A stretch of DNA of 64,000 bases from Diadema setosum (GCA_033980235.1 CM067064.1:46001-110000); one strand, 5' to 3'. Shown: positions 11,974-22,950, counted from the stretch's first letter. Numbers and translations are program-made. Notes: generated by a model from the letters alone, not told the origin.

Positions 11974-12689
11974 ATGTGTGCAGGGTAATGGGTAATTGCC
12001 TCTCAGCGAAAAGCCAAAATATCCACATAACATAGACAGTAATGAAGATGAATTATGTGTAGATCTGTCTTGTGTAATTGCATTGCAGCTACCCATGGAG
12101 TTGGTAGTGGATTTTAATGTAAATTTGAATTAATTAGAATGCGAAGCAATAATGTAATTGTACATCACTCACACAATTAACTTCCAGTGAATTGAAATCA
12201 TTGGGACTGGAAATATCACACTATTGTACACAATGTACTTAAAGGAAAGTCATTTCCCCCTACAATTATCTAGTTATATCGATTTCAGCTTATTCACACC
12301 ATAGTTACATGTATATGTGTGTCTTAAATATGAATGTCACCCATTGTAGTTCCAGGTGTTTATGTCTGTTCCTGATATATGTAGTTGCAACCTGTACATG
12401 CATACCAGGGTGCTACATAAGCACTTGCCCGACTGCCCAGGGCTGGCATGGCTATTGAAAATCAAATCAGGGCAAGTGTTTTTGAGCAATGAGAACAAAT
12501 GCTTGCCCGAATTGGACAAGCAAAGTTTTGAACCCACCTTTTTTTCACTTATCCCCCCCCCCCACAAAGTCAACCACACAGAAGCCCAGAGACAATGGCT
12601 GTTTAGTAATGCAATGCACTTTATGTTTCATTTCAGCAACTTTCCAGCACTTTCGTGAAGAAACTTGACACATCTTTTTTTGACTTTTT

Positions 12690-12895
12690 CAGTTTCACCT
12701 TAATTTCATTTCACTCCACGCAGAAAATACCGCAGATTCATATCCCGGGCTCAGATTATTGACTCATACCGTACTATGCAGAATTCTCGGCGCAAAACAT
12801 AAGTGACATTTTTTACTGTGCACCGGCGCAAGCTCATCATTTTTATCGACCGCCCGTTTTCCCATTGAAAAGCATTTTCATCCAGTAAATGGGCA
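12690..12895. repeat. Dispersed repeat, copy 1 (gcagattcatatcccgggct family)
   Basis: About 200 bases here and at 21970-22170 share a series of blocks in the same order and orientation: gcagattcatatccc, ggctcagatt, attctcggcg, gtgacattt, tttactgtgcac and tcgaccgcccgttt, then ccattgaaaagcat. This is a dispersed repeat of unknown class. Confidence 0.85.
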
Positions 12896-14020
12896 AATGC
12901 ATGTTAACACGTGTTAATTACGTGTATTAGACCTAATAATTAAGATTTTCTTCAATTCTTTTTTCCTCCTGATTCCCGAGGTTGTGTCAGGCTGTATCCA
13001 CTAATTTCTCTTGATTTGTATTCATGTTCGAATGTTCCAGCATATGCGTACTTTTGATTTTGTACACGAGAAAGCCATTGCGCGAGGGTGGTCGATCTAA
13101 GTGTAGTGAGGTGCCCATACCTCGTCAGGGGCCCGAATACCGTCACCCCGCTTAAAATTTTTACAAGCACACTAAACAAAAATTTATGCCCGGGACTGTG
13201 TTCAGTACACTTGAAACTTAACAGGGCTACCACAACCAATCTGAAATTTACATTACGAATACGTGTTAACCAACGTGCTGTTATAAACTTTTTGTATCAT
13301 CACGGTCACCCTCACACATAATACGTGTATAATGTCTATAGGAGCATCACCGTCACCTGGAAACTTCTTTTACATGCTTTGTCTATGGGAGCGCGGGTGA
13401 CGAGTTGCGGGCCCCTTCCTTAGCGCACAACTTTTCCGCATTGTTCGTATTTGACTATAGCTGCAAATTTTCGATATCGATCAGTGAACTAATTGTGATT
13501 CCATTAGAATCAGCATTTTTCCTGTATCATGTGAGTGGGACTTCATAGAATTTCAGTGACGAAATGTGATTCAAATATACTACATACAAGTGTATATGAT
13601 GCACAAACATTATGACGAGGTGCAGGTCACGTCACCCAAACTATACTAGGTGGTCGATGAGTAGAAACAAGTGGACTTATTACTGGTTGGTTGTCCAACA
13701 CATCAACACCCTAATGTTTTTGCATATTATAATAAATGCATCTATCTCACAATTTGCCTTCAGGAAACTTAACTCACATGTAAAGAAAATACTCTTAATT
13801 CACAAGTGCTCATTAAAAATATGATTTAATATACACGCTCCAAGTTGCTTCAAACATGTGGGTTAATTTTAACACACTCAGTTGCACCATACTTTTGAAA
13901 ACATCCTAATGTCCCTACCCTCCAGCTCCATTGACAACACCTACCTGACCAGGGACGCTAACCTGGAAGCATTAAACTGCACATTACTTGAATATGAGAC
14001 CATTCTGAAGCAAATCATTT
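12896..14020. other. Intron DNA, no gene recognised
   Basis: Mixed AT-rich sequence with a few tacgtgt/cacgt words. The region 13080-13160 is richer in GC. No reading frame is convincing, and no terminal repeats were found. Confidence 0.45.
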
Positions 14021-15189
14021 TCACACAACAATAGATATACAATGAACTCTTGAATGAATCCCATAAGGATTGGAACAATCATCTCCCAGCATTTCCACTG
14101 ATTCCCACTGATCCCCTTTAAGATGAGCTGAGTCGTGACCAGGTGGCGTGGCGTCAAACTTAAATTTTATGGGTTCATTGTCCCAGAATTTATCCAAACC
14201 AATTTCAAAACTGAAGACACTGGGTGCATCTATCAAATTTCTAGGTAAACTATTCCATGGTTTCCTGGTACGCATGTAAAATGATTTTTTTTATTGTACC
14301 GGTAGTGGTTTGTGATCGAAAAATATATAATTTTTTACTATGTCCTCTTGTGCATTTTTTTATTAAACCCAAGTCAGGCACTACTTCCTGATCATATTTA
14401 TGAAATAATTTAAAAGCTTCAATCATGTCACCTCTCGCCCTGCGGTATGCTAGAGTTGAAAGTCCGAGGTGCCTCAATCTTTGTTCTAGAGATCTTATTT
14501 CAGATACTAATTTTGTGGCCCTCCTTTGGACATTTTAAAAAATGACTACATGTTTTTTCAAATAAGGACTCCATACCGCATGGGCGTATTCTAAATGAGG
14601 TCTTACCAAAGCTTTGTATAACAATAAAAAATTATCTTTATTTAGATAAACAAATGTGCATCTTATTAAATTCATAATTTTATTAGCTTTGTTTATTTGT
14701 TCCTGAAAATGTTGTTCAAACTTAAGTTTAGAATCAACCGTGACTCCTAGGTCCTTGCACGAATCCACGTGTGAAAGATAACGTACAGTGTTTCCAATAT
14801 TCGTAGTGTAATCATACATATTATCTTGGTTGCCAACCGTAAGAACACAACATTTTTTTTTTTGTGAAACCTAAGGAGCCACTTGTTCGACCAGGAAATA
14901 AGACAATCAAGATCTTTTTGTAGAAACACAGCATCGCTATTGGAAGTAACATGTTTAAAAATTTGTGTGTCATCAGCAAACATATAAATACTACTGGGAG
15001 TTACCTGCTCGGGAAGGTCATTAATATACATAACAAACAATATAGGACCAAGGACACTTCCCTGGGGAATACCACTAATGACATCATCCCAATATGAAAC
15101 AGCACCATTAACACAAACACGCTGCTTCCTCCCGAGAAGAAGACGCAGGAATACATGTGCATGTAAAATGGAATACGTGAACATGTGAA
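14021..15189 (-). pseudogene. Broken LINE reverse transcriptase and C-terminal region (CR1/L2/Jockey type)
   Basis: This is a decayed non-LTR retrotransposon on the minus strand, the same orientation as UBE2S. Translated in pieces it shows SGIPQGSVLGPILF (from 15076), YINDLPEQV and then FADDTQIF (from 14980), the reverse transcriptase core. Next come KDLGVTVDSKLKFEQH, LVRPHLEYAHAVWSPY, STLAYRRARGDMIEAFKL and finally WNSLPRNLIDAPSVFSF. The order is that of the RT and trailing region of CR1/L2/Jockey-type LINEs. At least three frame shifts separate the pieces (around 14819, 14535 and 14260). The 5' half with endonuclease is missing. It cannot be active. Confidence 0.9.
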
Positions 15190-15266
15190 ATGCATCACCA
15201 TCACATCTGATACGGAAGTAGAGGACTAGTCCTGTAGTATTCCGGTCTCAACATTCCGAGTAATCT

Positions 15267-15950
15267 TCAACTTTGTTGCTTTATGTGCGTTGAGGAGCAG
15301 AGGTTTTTGAATTTTTCCCCCCTCCAATGTCTATCTAATAAATCTTTGAAATTATTAATCGAGGAAGCTTCAACAACACTAGGCGGCAATCTGTTCCAGT
15401 CGGCAACTACTCTCTGGCTGAAAAATGTACTTTGCAGTTCTAATCTTGAACGTTTGGTGAAGAGCTTGTATTTATGACCTCTTGTTGATGAGTGAATGGC
15501 TGGTTCGAAGAACATGTCACCAGAAATCCCCAACTTTCCATTGAGCAACTTATAAACAGTAATCATATCACCTCTTCGTCTCCTGTAGTATAATGAGTGC
15601 AGGTTGAGTTTTTCTAGGCGTTGTTCATATGACAAACATTTGAGTTCAGGAACCATACGAGTGGCTCTTCTCTGCACTCTTTCAAATTTGTCAGAGTCCA
15701 TTTTATATCTCAAATGCCATAAAATGTTGCCATACTCCAAATGAGGTCGAACCAATGATACAAACAAAATGGGAAGTATTTCCGTTGTCATTTGTGAGAA
15801 GGTCCTGTGTATAATCCCGAGTGTTTGATTTGCCTTTTGGACAGCTGCTGAGACATGTTGATGAAAATTTAATTCTTCATCTATTATAATGCCAAGGTCC
15901 TTTTCCTGCTTGGTTGCTTCAAACTCAGTTCGGGAAACCCACTCACAAGG
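15267..15950 (-). pseudogene. 5'-truncated LINE, intact C-terminal reading frame
   Basis: The minus-strand frame codes KQEKDLGIIIDEELNFHQHV, NQTLGIIHRTFSQMT, SLVRPHLEYGNILWHL, RRATRMVPELKCLSYEQRL, YYRRRRGDMITVYKLLNG, STRGHKYKL, WNRLPPSVVEASSINNFKDL and then a stop. This is the region after the RT domain in CR1/L2/Jockey LINEs. The frame is open throughout, so this copy is younger than the one at 14021-15189. The 5' junction is at about 15945, where the protein likeness stops and a cttataagtaacccc tandem repeat begins. Such 5' truncation is normal for LINE insertion. It lies immediately upstream, in its own sense, of the older copy. Confidence 0.92.
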
Positions 15951-16042
15951 GGGGCCCCTCCTTATAAGTAACCCATCCCCCTTATAAGTAACCCCGTCCC
16001 CCTTATAAGTAACCCCCGGGGCACCCCTTATAAGGAGTCTCC
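15951..16042. repeat. Short GC-rich tandem repeat (cccttataagtaacccc)
   Basis: Four diverged copies of ccccttataagtaacccc, spaced about 22-24 bases, abut the 5' end of the LINE. The array is open in the LINE frame but is not LINE-like. Confidence 0.85.
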
Positions 16043-16860
16043 ATGCTTTTTTGCAATGCAACGCGAAAATGAAAGGACTGCGGCAATTCGCTTGATTATG
16101 TCCATAAAGCTTCACAAGTTTCCTAGTTACTCACAAAATTTGAGCAAAATCGGTTCGAGGCATCATATCTAAAATCATGGATTTAAATGCGATGTCAAAC
16201 GACCCATGCGAATGCTGAAATGCGAGCGATTACTGGCGTGAGTGTCGCCAGGCGCTGCGGCGCGGCAATGCTTGAGTGCAGACGTGGCGACTGAATGAAC
16301 GAAAGTCTCCGTACTCAGACTAGGTAGTTTACAAGTTACACTTTACAGTGATGACATCTAGCATCTAGGGCCTAAACAGAAAAGATCGGTCTGTAGAGCA
16401 TCTATCTGGTCGTCGGTGATATGCTCCGCGGAGACTGCGTCTGGCTTCACGGATCCCCTCCTAGTAGGAGGAGGCTATGACCAGATGACATGTGTACGTA
16501 GCCCGACCAGACGCTGTTAATACGCTACGCGAAACAGCTACGTATGTACAGCGGCGACTGGGCTGTGTATAAATTTAGTTAATGTGTACGGAGCTAGCTG
16601 AGCTGAGGAGTGATAACGTCAATAGAAATAAAGGCCAAAAAAAAAGACTCCTTCTCTTCAGTATAGACGGATCTTGACTTTCTGTCTACCGTTAGGCCTA
16701 TTTCTACATTACAATTACAATGAGCCTGTCTGATCCAGGTTAGATCTAGACCGTCCTATTACACTACTAGCCTAGTAGTATGATAACACAGTCGACAGGA
16801 CAGGCCAGGCTAGGTTCATCATGTTCATGGAAGTATCAACAGAAATCTACCGTCAATTTG
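16043..16860. other. UBE2S intron 1 near its start, no gene seen
   Basis: Includes a small fold-back at about 16454-16472 (cccctcctagtaggaggagg). There are several tagcta-rich words and no coding likeness. It lies just downstream of the proposed first exon of UBE2S. Confidence 0.45.
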
Positions 16861-16903
16861 AACAAGAAAATGGACTTGGCAAATACTTAGATTGATGGCT
16901 TAC

Positions 16904-16918
16904 CCCTGATAACGACAT
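16904..16918 (-). CDS. UBE2S: Proposed UBE2S coding exon 1 (start codon)
   Basis: I looked for the missing start codon upstream of exon 2. On the minus strand, ATG at 16918-16916 has an A at -3 and is followed by TCG TTA TCA GGG and then a GTAAGC donor at 16903-16898. Five whole codons (MSLSG) end in phase 0, exactly the phase exon 2 needs. The joined protein starts MSLSGSSSNVENF and has 216 residues against 222 in human. The human gene also has a very short first coding segment before SNVEN. The call rests on phase, donor quality, Kozak context and closeness to a promoter-like region. No protein conservation can be judged in five residues. Intron 1 would be about 5.2 kb and filled with LINE remnants. 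Confidence 0.62.
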
Positions 16919-17424
16919 TGTTAACTGATTTGCACCAAAATTCTGGAAAATGTAGAAGTTGGAGCTGATCTGATAGCTACAGTACAGCCTAGCCTGCAGC
17001 TTGCAGTACGTTACGTCGCTCGTCGAAATTGAACAACATTGGCTGGGTCACGGTAGGTCAGACGCTATTACAAACGAGCCAATCGGGACAGCGGTTACTG
17101 GATGTGTTATTCGCACTTCCGGGTGTCGTAGCAGAGGACGTTTGCAGCAATGCCAATGAAACAAATATCTGAGCTCCGAAACAGAATTCAACACTAAAAT
17201 CATTCATTATCGGCTACATTGAAACAGATGGTAGAAATCGAATTAGATGTAATAGACTGAGATTTTAAGCAATTATTTTTTTTTTTTAACTGGTTACCGT
17301 AAACGTGCTTAGTGAGGTATAATGCATTTAGCCCAAAAAGAGATGGGAGTCGATGGATTTCACAAACATGATGTCATCGATAAAAGTGGGATTGGTACTG
17401 GTGTGATAAATCCGGGCATCTGTC
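16919..17424. promoter_or_regulatory. Candidate bidirectional promoter between UBE2S and a plus-strand gene
   Basis: About 500 bases separate the two proposed start codons, which point away from each other. The middle holds CCAAT boxes in opposite orientation (17038-17042 as ATTGG, 17079-17083 as CCAAT) and an ETS-type site CACTTCCGGG at 17114-17123. Several CpG dinucleotides occur nearby, richer than in the surrounding DNA. No TATA box sits at a sensible distance. This is the usual make-up of housekeeping divergent promoters in animals. A small 15-codon upstream reading frame starts at 17151 on the plus strand and could lie in the leader of the plus-strand transcript. Transcription start sites cannot be placed from sequence alone. 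Confidence 0.5.
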
Positions 17425-17461
17425 ATGGCGCCCGTGGATAACCCGCATATGAAGACGAAAG
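17425..17461 (+). CDS. Candidate first coding exon of an unidentified plus-strand gene
   Basis: ATG with G at -3 and G at +4 opens 12 codons (MAPVDNPHMKTK) plus one base, then a strong donor GTGAGT at 17462-17467. The codons are GC-rich with C or G in many third positions, unlike neighbouring DNA. The position just downstream of the CCAAT/ETS region fits a head-to-head partner of UBE2S. I do not recognise the peptide. I could not find a following exon in the right phase (phase 1) with convincing coding content anywhere to 64,000. Either the first intron is very long or this exon is a chance event. Confidence 0.4.
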
Positions 17462-17847
17462 GTGAGTTATCTCTAGCTGTTTACACTGATTTCTGTCATC
17501 TTCAAATCTTCTGTTCAAAATTTATCTCTGTGTAGGGTTACCCACTTGTGTGTACACCCTGATGAATTGGCACGGATCCCACTGAAATGGGCGAATGCCC
17601 TATTTTTACTTATTAATACCCTGCCTGGTTTACATGAAATATTGCCAGTGTGAGTGTGAGAAATTAAGTCGTAGGCATAGCAGGCGGAGCGGAGTTGAGT
17701 AGGTAGATCAGCGGGTAGAAAGGGCCTAGTAGGGCCGTAGGGCCCGGCGTTGACGACTCCTGTCTGCTAAAATTCTGGCTGCTCTACTCTACAAATTATA
17801 CAGCATGCAAGCGTCAGCTTGGACGGAGCGATTAATAATGCTAGTAG

Positions 17848-19841
17848 CATACTTGCCAACATTTTGAAATCCTGAAGAGGTAGATTTGGCGAGGGAGCGA
17901 AGCGACCAAGCCCGAGCGCGCTTCCGCGCGAGGGGGGGGGGGGGGGGAGGGTGTGGGAGGGGGTGTCCCCCCTCCCGCAGTGTGGACTTTTTTGTTTTTC
18001 AACATCAAAATATGAGATTTGGTGCATGCTTTTTAACCTTTTTAAAGGGTTCTTTGTATTGATAAAAAAACATATAATCCATGCAAATCTAGGAACTATT
18101 TTGTACTGTAGTGAGTGTAGACTACTCTATGCATATAAAAATAAAATCAGACATAGACTAGGCCTAACGTTACTGGCAAATAATTTCTTCTTCTTCTTCT
18201 TCTTCCGAGTAAATGCAGTCCACCATCTGGTGTATTTTCGCACTGTTTGGCGGGTCTGGTGCGGTGTATGTACAGTGCCAATTTATCCCCTTATAGTGTA
18301 CTTTCTATTGTAGAGCTAGTTTGATGAGTAAGACATAATGACCTGTTGCCCTCACCAAATCTAAATTAATTAGCAGATGACCTGGCTGGCTGTGAGATTC
18401 CTGTACGTGGCAGATTTTGCTCTCTTCTACTGCAGTGTTTGGGAGGGTTTCCATTCGTAGCATTCACTCTTGCAGAATATATTGATCTTAGCTGCCAATT
18501 AGATTGCACAGAGAGTGTTGCGGATTCCTGTCGTTGCATACACACCATCTCTGAGTGTCCTTCTTTACCCTTCGGCCTTGACAAGTTGCGATCTCATGCT
18601 TGTTGCCGTTTTGTTGACCATATTGAAAATGGTCTCGCATCTGGCATTTGAATGCATGAGGAATGAGAAGAAGCAGGTATGGTTGGGGCACCACCTATCG
18701 ACAGGGCACCTTCCCATCGACACCCTGCGTATCATGGCTGTTTGCGTATAGAACGAAAAAGTACGCGCGGGATTAAGTGTCATTAGCTATAAAAACAATA
18801 AAAACGAAGAAACGAAAATCAAACTCAAACAAACCAAGCTAAAAATTACACATCCAATCACTAACGACGCATGGCTGTGAAATGCACGTGTATTACCTAT
18901 GGCCTGTGAAATTCACGTGTATTACCTATGCTGTGAAATTCACGTGTATACCAATGGAGGAGAGGGGGTGCCGATCGCAAGGTTCCCTTTTTAGCTGCGC
19001 GAAGAAAACGGAATGCACGCACTAAAATTGCGCTATTTTAAAACGGAGATTCATAATCAACGAGACGGTCACGACATTCAAAACTGCAGTATTTATGGCA
19101 TATTTGAGGTAAGAATTAGGCGGATTTGTATTATATTTTTAGAATAAACAAGCTACAGATCCTTAGGGTGTCGATACGTGGTACCCCCAACCCTACTTCG
19201 CTAGTTTTGACAGCTTTAGGGAACCTTATAGGGAATTATCCTCCACATTCCTGAGTAGGCTAAGCTCATGCCAGAACTTGTCTATGCGGTGGCATCCTTT
19301 ACTTCTGGCAAGTCAGTGGCACACTGAAAATCACATACACTGTAGTTCAGATGACAACAAGTGAAGTTGGTCGTCTGTAAAAATTCACATGTACGTTTTA
19401 TACAATCACGTACTGGTACGTACACGGCCGGCTGGGATCATGCCATGCCGCATCGGCCGCACCACGAACACGTGAGCTACCAAAACATTACTACAATGTA
19501 TTATGCGTGGTTCTAACTACACGTACACGTGTACAGTAAGTCTTGCACGCACGTAGATATGATAGAGACTAGTGCGCCACTGCAGTGTGCATGTACATGT
19601 GTGCATATTAGAAGGCTGAATATGGCATTTTTGAGGTACGAATTCCTTGAAATTATTATTAGTATTCTAATTACTAGCTTATTTAGGGAATCAATGCACA
19701 ATGAAGGGAAAATATGACTTCCATTTCATTTAAAGGTAGGTTTGCTACAAAATCGGTAGATAAGAAGAGAAAATCGGTAGCCGTTCAAAACCTCTAAAAA
19801 GCGTTAGTCTACCGCCCAAAGCGGTAGAGTTGGCAAGTATG
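17848..19841. mobile_element. 2.0-kb TIR element (CATACTTGCCAAC ends)
   Basis: The left end CATACTTGCCAACATTTTG is matched by the right end GAGTTGGCAAGTATG. Both are flanked by TAGTAG (17842-17847, 19842-19847), a plausible 6-bp target duplication. The ends also carry a region of gcgctaccgc/cggtaga words on the right. Inside are a G-run (17932-17949), a (TTC)n run near 18187 and a 30-bp tandem repeat at 18868-18950. No transposase was recognised. Overlapping short frames at 18366-18784 exist on both strands and do not resemble a known protein. Confidence 0.7.
18866..18955. repeat. 30-bp tandem repeat, three copies
   Basis: Three copies of ctgtgaaattcacgtgtatta with cctatg spacers. The unit contains the E-box-like core CACGTG in each copy. 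It lies within the 17848-19841 element. Confidence 0.9.
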
Positions 19842-20014
19842 TAGTAGTAGTAATTTAGTATACAGTAGGCCCTAACTACAAGTTAATGGACATGTTACAA
19901 AGGATTCCATTTATATTTTAAGAGATTAGGCCTTACTGTATTCATGCATAATCATGGTATTCATGTTCTAATCTACAGTATTTACGTAGCTACGCACTAC
20001 ATTGACCGGATAAG

Positions 20015-20137
20015 CATGTCTAATTCTGCAAAAAACTTCTCAGTTTTGATAATGACATTTGCTGGGTCAGTTTTTCGTAAAACTGACCCAGCAAATGTCA
20101 TTATTATAAATGAGAAGTTTTTCACGGAATTAGACAT
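20015..20137. repeat. Near-perfect hairpin of about 120 bases
   Basis: The left arm (20015-20075) contains atgtctaattctgc, aaaacttctcag and aatgacatttgctgggtcag. The right arm (20078-20137) gives the complement of all three blocks in reverse order. Only a few mismatches and a two-base loop separate the arms. Beyond it, accgga and tccggt words add weaker pairing. It is the length of a microRNA or hairpin-siRNA precursor, but nothing shows that it is transcribed. Confidence 0.93.
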
Positions 20138-20443
20138 CTATAGTTATACTTATAGGCAGGCCCTACTTGTCCGGTCAACGCACTACACTGAAGTTTGGTC
20201 TAGCTGTCACTGTCGGTGTTCATGGTCATGGGGATGTAACGTTTTATAGGCATCTTCAGTATGGTTGAGGGGTCTAGATATCGCGCACGAAAATTTGTGA
20301 TGCTCTTATAATAGAAATTCTTCAACAATCGTACCTGAATTTCTCAATAAATGTCACGAAAATGCAGAAAAATCACCTCCCAGAATCTCCTGATGATACG
20401 ATGACGGAGTAGTGCGCTGTCGCCGTTTGTATGTCGGACTTAA

Positions 20444-21002
20444 AGGGAAGGTAAACCCAAAGAGCAATGTGGATTGAGTGAAAGCAGCAACATTAGTAGA
20501 ACACATCAGTGAAAGTTTGAGAAAAATCGGACAATCGATGCAAAAGTTATGAATTTTTAAAGTTTTGGTGTTGGAACCGCTGTATGAGGAGACTACTAGA
20601 GGATATGACGTATGAGTGGACAACAATACAAAGAAAATATAAAGGATATTCAACAAAAATTCACTTTTCTAGAATTATGAAAGAGCAGTGGACCAACCGC
20701 TTTCAGAAAGCAGGGGGAATAATTGCTACCCTTAACATATGTCAATATCAAGTTGATGCAATTTGTAATTTTCATGAAAAATTGATTTTTGTAATATTTT
20801 CTTTATATTTTCTTGATATTGTAGTCCACTCATACGTCATAACCTCTAGTAGTCTCCTCATCCAGCGGTTCCAACACCAAAACTTTAAAAATTCATAACT
20901 TTTGCATCGATTGTCCGATTTTCTTCAAACTTTCACTGATGTGTTCTACTAATGTTGCTGCTTTCACTCAATCCACATTGTTCTTGGGGTTTATCTTCCC
21001 TT
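20444..21002. mobile_element. TTAA-flanked fold-back element, 559 bp (family 1, copy 2)
   Basis: TTAA flanks AGGGAAGGTAAACCCAAAGA and its complement ending TTTATCTTCCCT. The two long arms share acacatcagtgaaagtttga and aaagttatgaatttttaaag with the copy at 8365. The loop also carries diverged sequence that includes gtggaccaaccgctttcaga. It is non-autonomous. Confidence 0.92.
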
Positions 21003-21006
21003 TAAT

Positions 21007-21782
21007 TTTATGCGTTCAATTTCTCGGGGTATGTAAAGGTCACGCAGCTGCCCTATGTACTGTAGTTTCATGCGTGAAAGTGTCTGCCCCTCTCTGCGGC
21101 TGTAACGTGCTTCGGCTTTCGTAGAATATTATAAACGATCGATCGAACAAATTACGAATTCTATCGGCTACGATCATACGAACGAGACAAGCGAGACAAC
21201 ACGTCTAGACTACAACATCCTAAAAAAAAAGATTTTAAGCTAAGGTAGGTAAATTACAAGGTAAAAAATTGGAAATTTTGTGAAAAATTTGTTCGAAAAA
21301 ATTGGAAATTTAGTGAAAAATTTGTTCGAAATCAAAATTTCTTACCTGCTTCCTTCTCATGTTTAGCGGTTGTCAGGTATGTTTATTCCATGGGCGTATC
21401 GGCAAATTTTGCGCTTAGTCCTACGCGTAATATTGCTTGCTATACGCAGTTACGCTATGCGCGATCATTAAGTCCCTGCGCGAGACCTTTTTAGTACAGG
21501 TACCCTTACTATACCATGTTAGTTGTTTGACCTACACTCAGCTACAGTAGTCTACTACTGTTGGTGTTGTTGTTCTTTTGGATTTGTGTAGCTCTCTGCC
21601 GGGTGGGCAATTTGCTCCAAAATTTCTAAGACTAAGACTTAAACTTTCATTATCTAAATTAATTTATAAAACCTAGACACTAAATTTACTTCTAATTATT
21701 TACAAAAATCTAATTATATTTATTGTTAATATTTGTAAATGAGATATTTTCTACAGAAGGAGAAAAGGGGATAGGTTTTTAG
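21007..21782. other. AT-rich DNA with a short direct duplication
   Basis: Two copies of ttggaaattttgtgaaaaat-like sequence, each with tttgttcgaaa, lie at about 21269 and 21303. Otherwise I see no feature until the fragment with coding character at 21783. Confidence 0.5.
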
Positions 21783-21930
21783 GAAAAGATGTCGCCTACC
21801 TACTCCTGCACCGAAATGCAGGGGTACGCCATTCCCGTCAGCGGGCGGGTTGAGGACCTGCCCGCCGACGCCGGTAAAGTCTCGACCTTTCCCGGGGGGA
21901 AGGCACCTCTACTAGTCTGCTACTCATTGA
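21783..21930 (+). pseudogene. Short fragment with coding character, identity uncertain
   Basis: After tttttag, a plausible splice acceptor, a GC-rich open frame reads EKMSPTYSCTEMQGYAIP, then RVEDLPADAGKVSTFPGGKA and PLLVCYS. Third positions are mostly C or G, unlike the AT-rich surroundings. A PxGK(Y/A)-like stretch after an acidic loop is seen in GyrI-like (AraC effector-binding) domains, and I note a weak resemblance to these. The likeness stops at about 21930, shortly before a dispersed repeat starts at 21965. It may be an exon fragment truncated by that insertion, or part of an unknown element. The frame phase does not fit splicing from the exon at 17425-17461. Confidence 0.3.
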
Positions 21931-21964
21931 TCACTTTTGAATCAAATACCCTGAATTTTATCAA

Positions 21965-22175
21965 ATATCTCATTAAATTCATTTCACTCACAACCAAGGC
22001 AGAAAATATTGCAGATTCATATCCCAGGCTCAGATTGTTGACTTGTACGGTACCGTAATTCTCGGCGACAAAAACGCAAGTGACATTTACTGTGCACTGC
22101 CACTGGTGCAAGCTCATTTTAATCGACCGCCCGTTTTTCCATTGAAAAGCATGTAAAATCCAGTGAATAGTGAAA
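21965..22175. repeat. Dispersed repeat, copy 2 (gcagattcatatcccaggct family)
   Basis: Same family and orientation as 12690-12895. It begins immediately after the fragment with coding character at 21783-21930, and may have truncated it. Confidence 0.85.
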
Positions 22176-22339
22176 TCTCGTGAAAGAATTTCTACATGTT
22201 ACTAATACTTCGGTGGCTTGCCTATTTATACTCGTCCCGGAATTTAGCCCCATCATGTGGTGTTGTATGAAGTACAGCGGTGGGGCTTTCTTCCACAGTA
22301 CTCGTGAGTGCGGCCCCACCAAACAGCATTGACACGCGA

Positions 22340-22690
22340 TTGATACAGAGGCGGGGCCGATTTCCACAGCATACAGCTGTAGCATCTTTCATCCTTCCTT
22401 TCTCCTGTTTTTTTTTTCCTTCTTCTTCTTCTTCCTTTTCTTTCTCCCTATTTTTCTCGGAAAGACTTCCTAATGTCCCTCGACTAATTTAACCATTTGC
22501 AACCCTAATGTAAACCAAGCTTGCTTGCTATTCTGGATGCACAGGCACTACTCGCTATTGATACAGCAGCGGGGCTGATTTCCGCAGCATAGCACCTTTC
22601 ATCCTTCCTTCTCCCATCTTTTCCTTTGTTCTTCCTTTTATTTCCCCCTACTTTTCTCAGAAAGACTTTCTAATGTCCCTTGCAATGTGT
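22340..22690. repeat. Diverged tandem duplication, unit about 210 bp
   Basis: The blocks attgatacag, cggggc.gatttcc.cagcata, tttcatccttcc and ctcagaaagact.. taatgtcc occur at about 22341-22480 and again at about 22556-22680. Pyrimidine-rich runs with ttcttcttcttc lie in the first copy. Confidence 0.8.
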
Positions 22691-22950
22691 GTTAACTGTT
22701 TCATGCAGCACGAAAACCGATACATGGGACTGTGTAATGCTCATGCTATGGATTTTACATCGGTCAAAAATGACAGTGATCTCAATTTTTCCCCGACATA
22801 ACAGTGCAACAAATAATACAGAAAAGATATTTGGAACACAGTATGGACATAACTACCACAAATACCGAAGTTTCATTTTTGGGCAATGAAGAAAAATGTT
22901 AAAAAATAACACTCTTTTAAAGACCATTTTTTTTTTCCAAACTACATGTA

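Noticed and set aside
18366..18784. Several overlapping frames of 68-78 codons, some next to acceptor-like tgcag words
   Set aside because: I tested whether they could be a second exon for the plus-strand gene at 17425. One phase is possible, but the text has no likeness, and the stretch lies within a TIR element with frames equally open on both strands.
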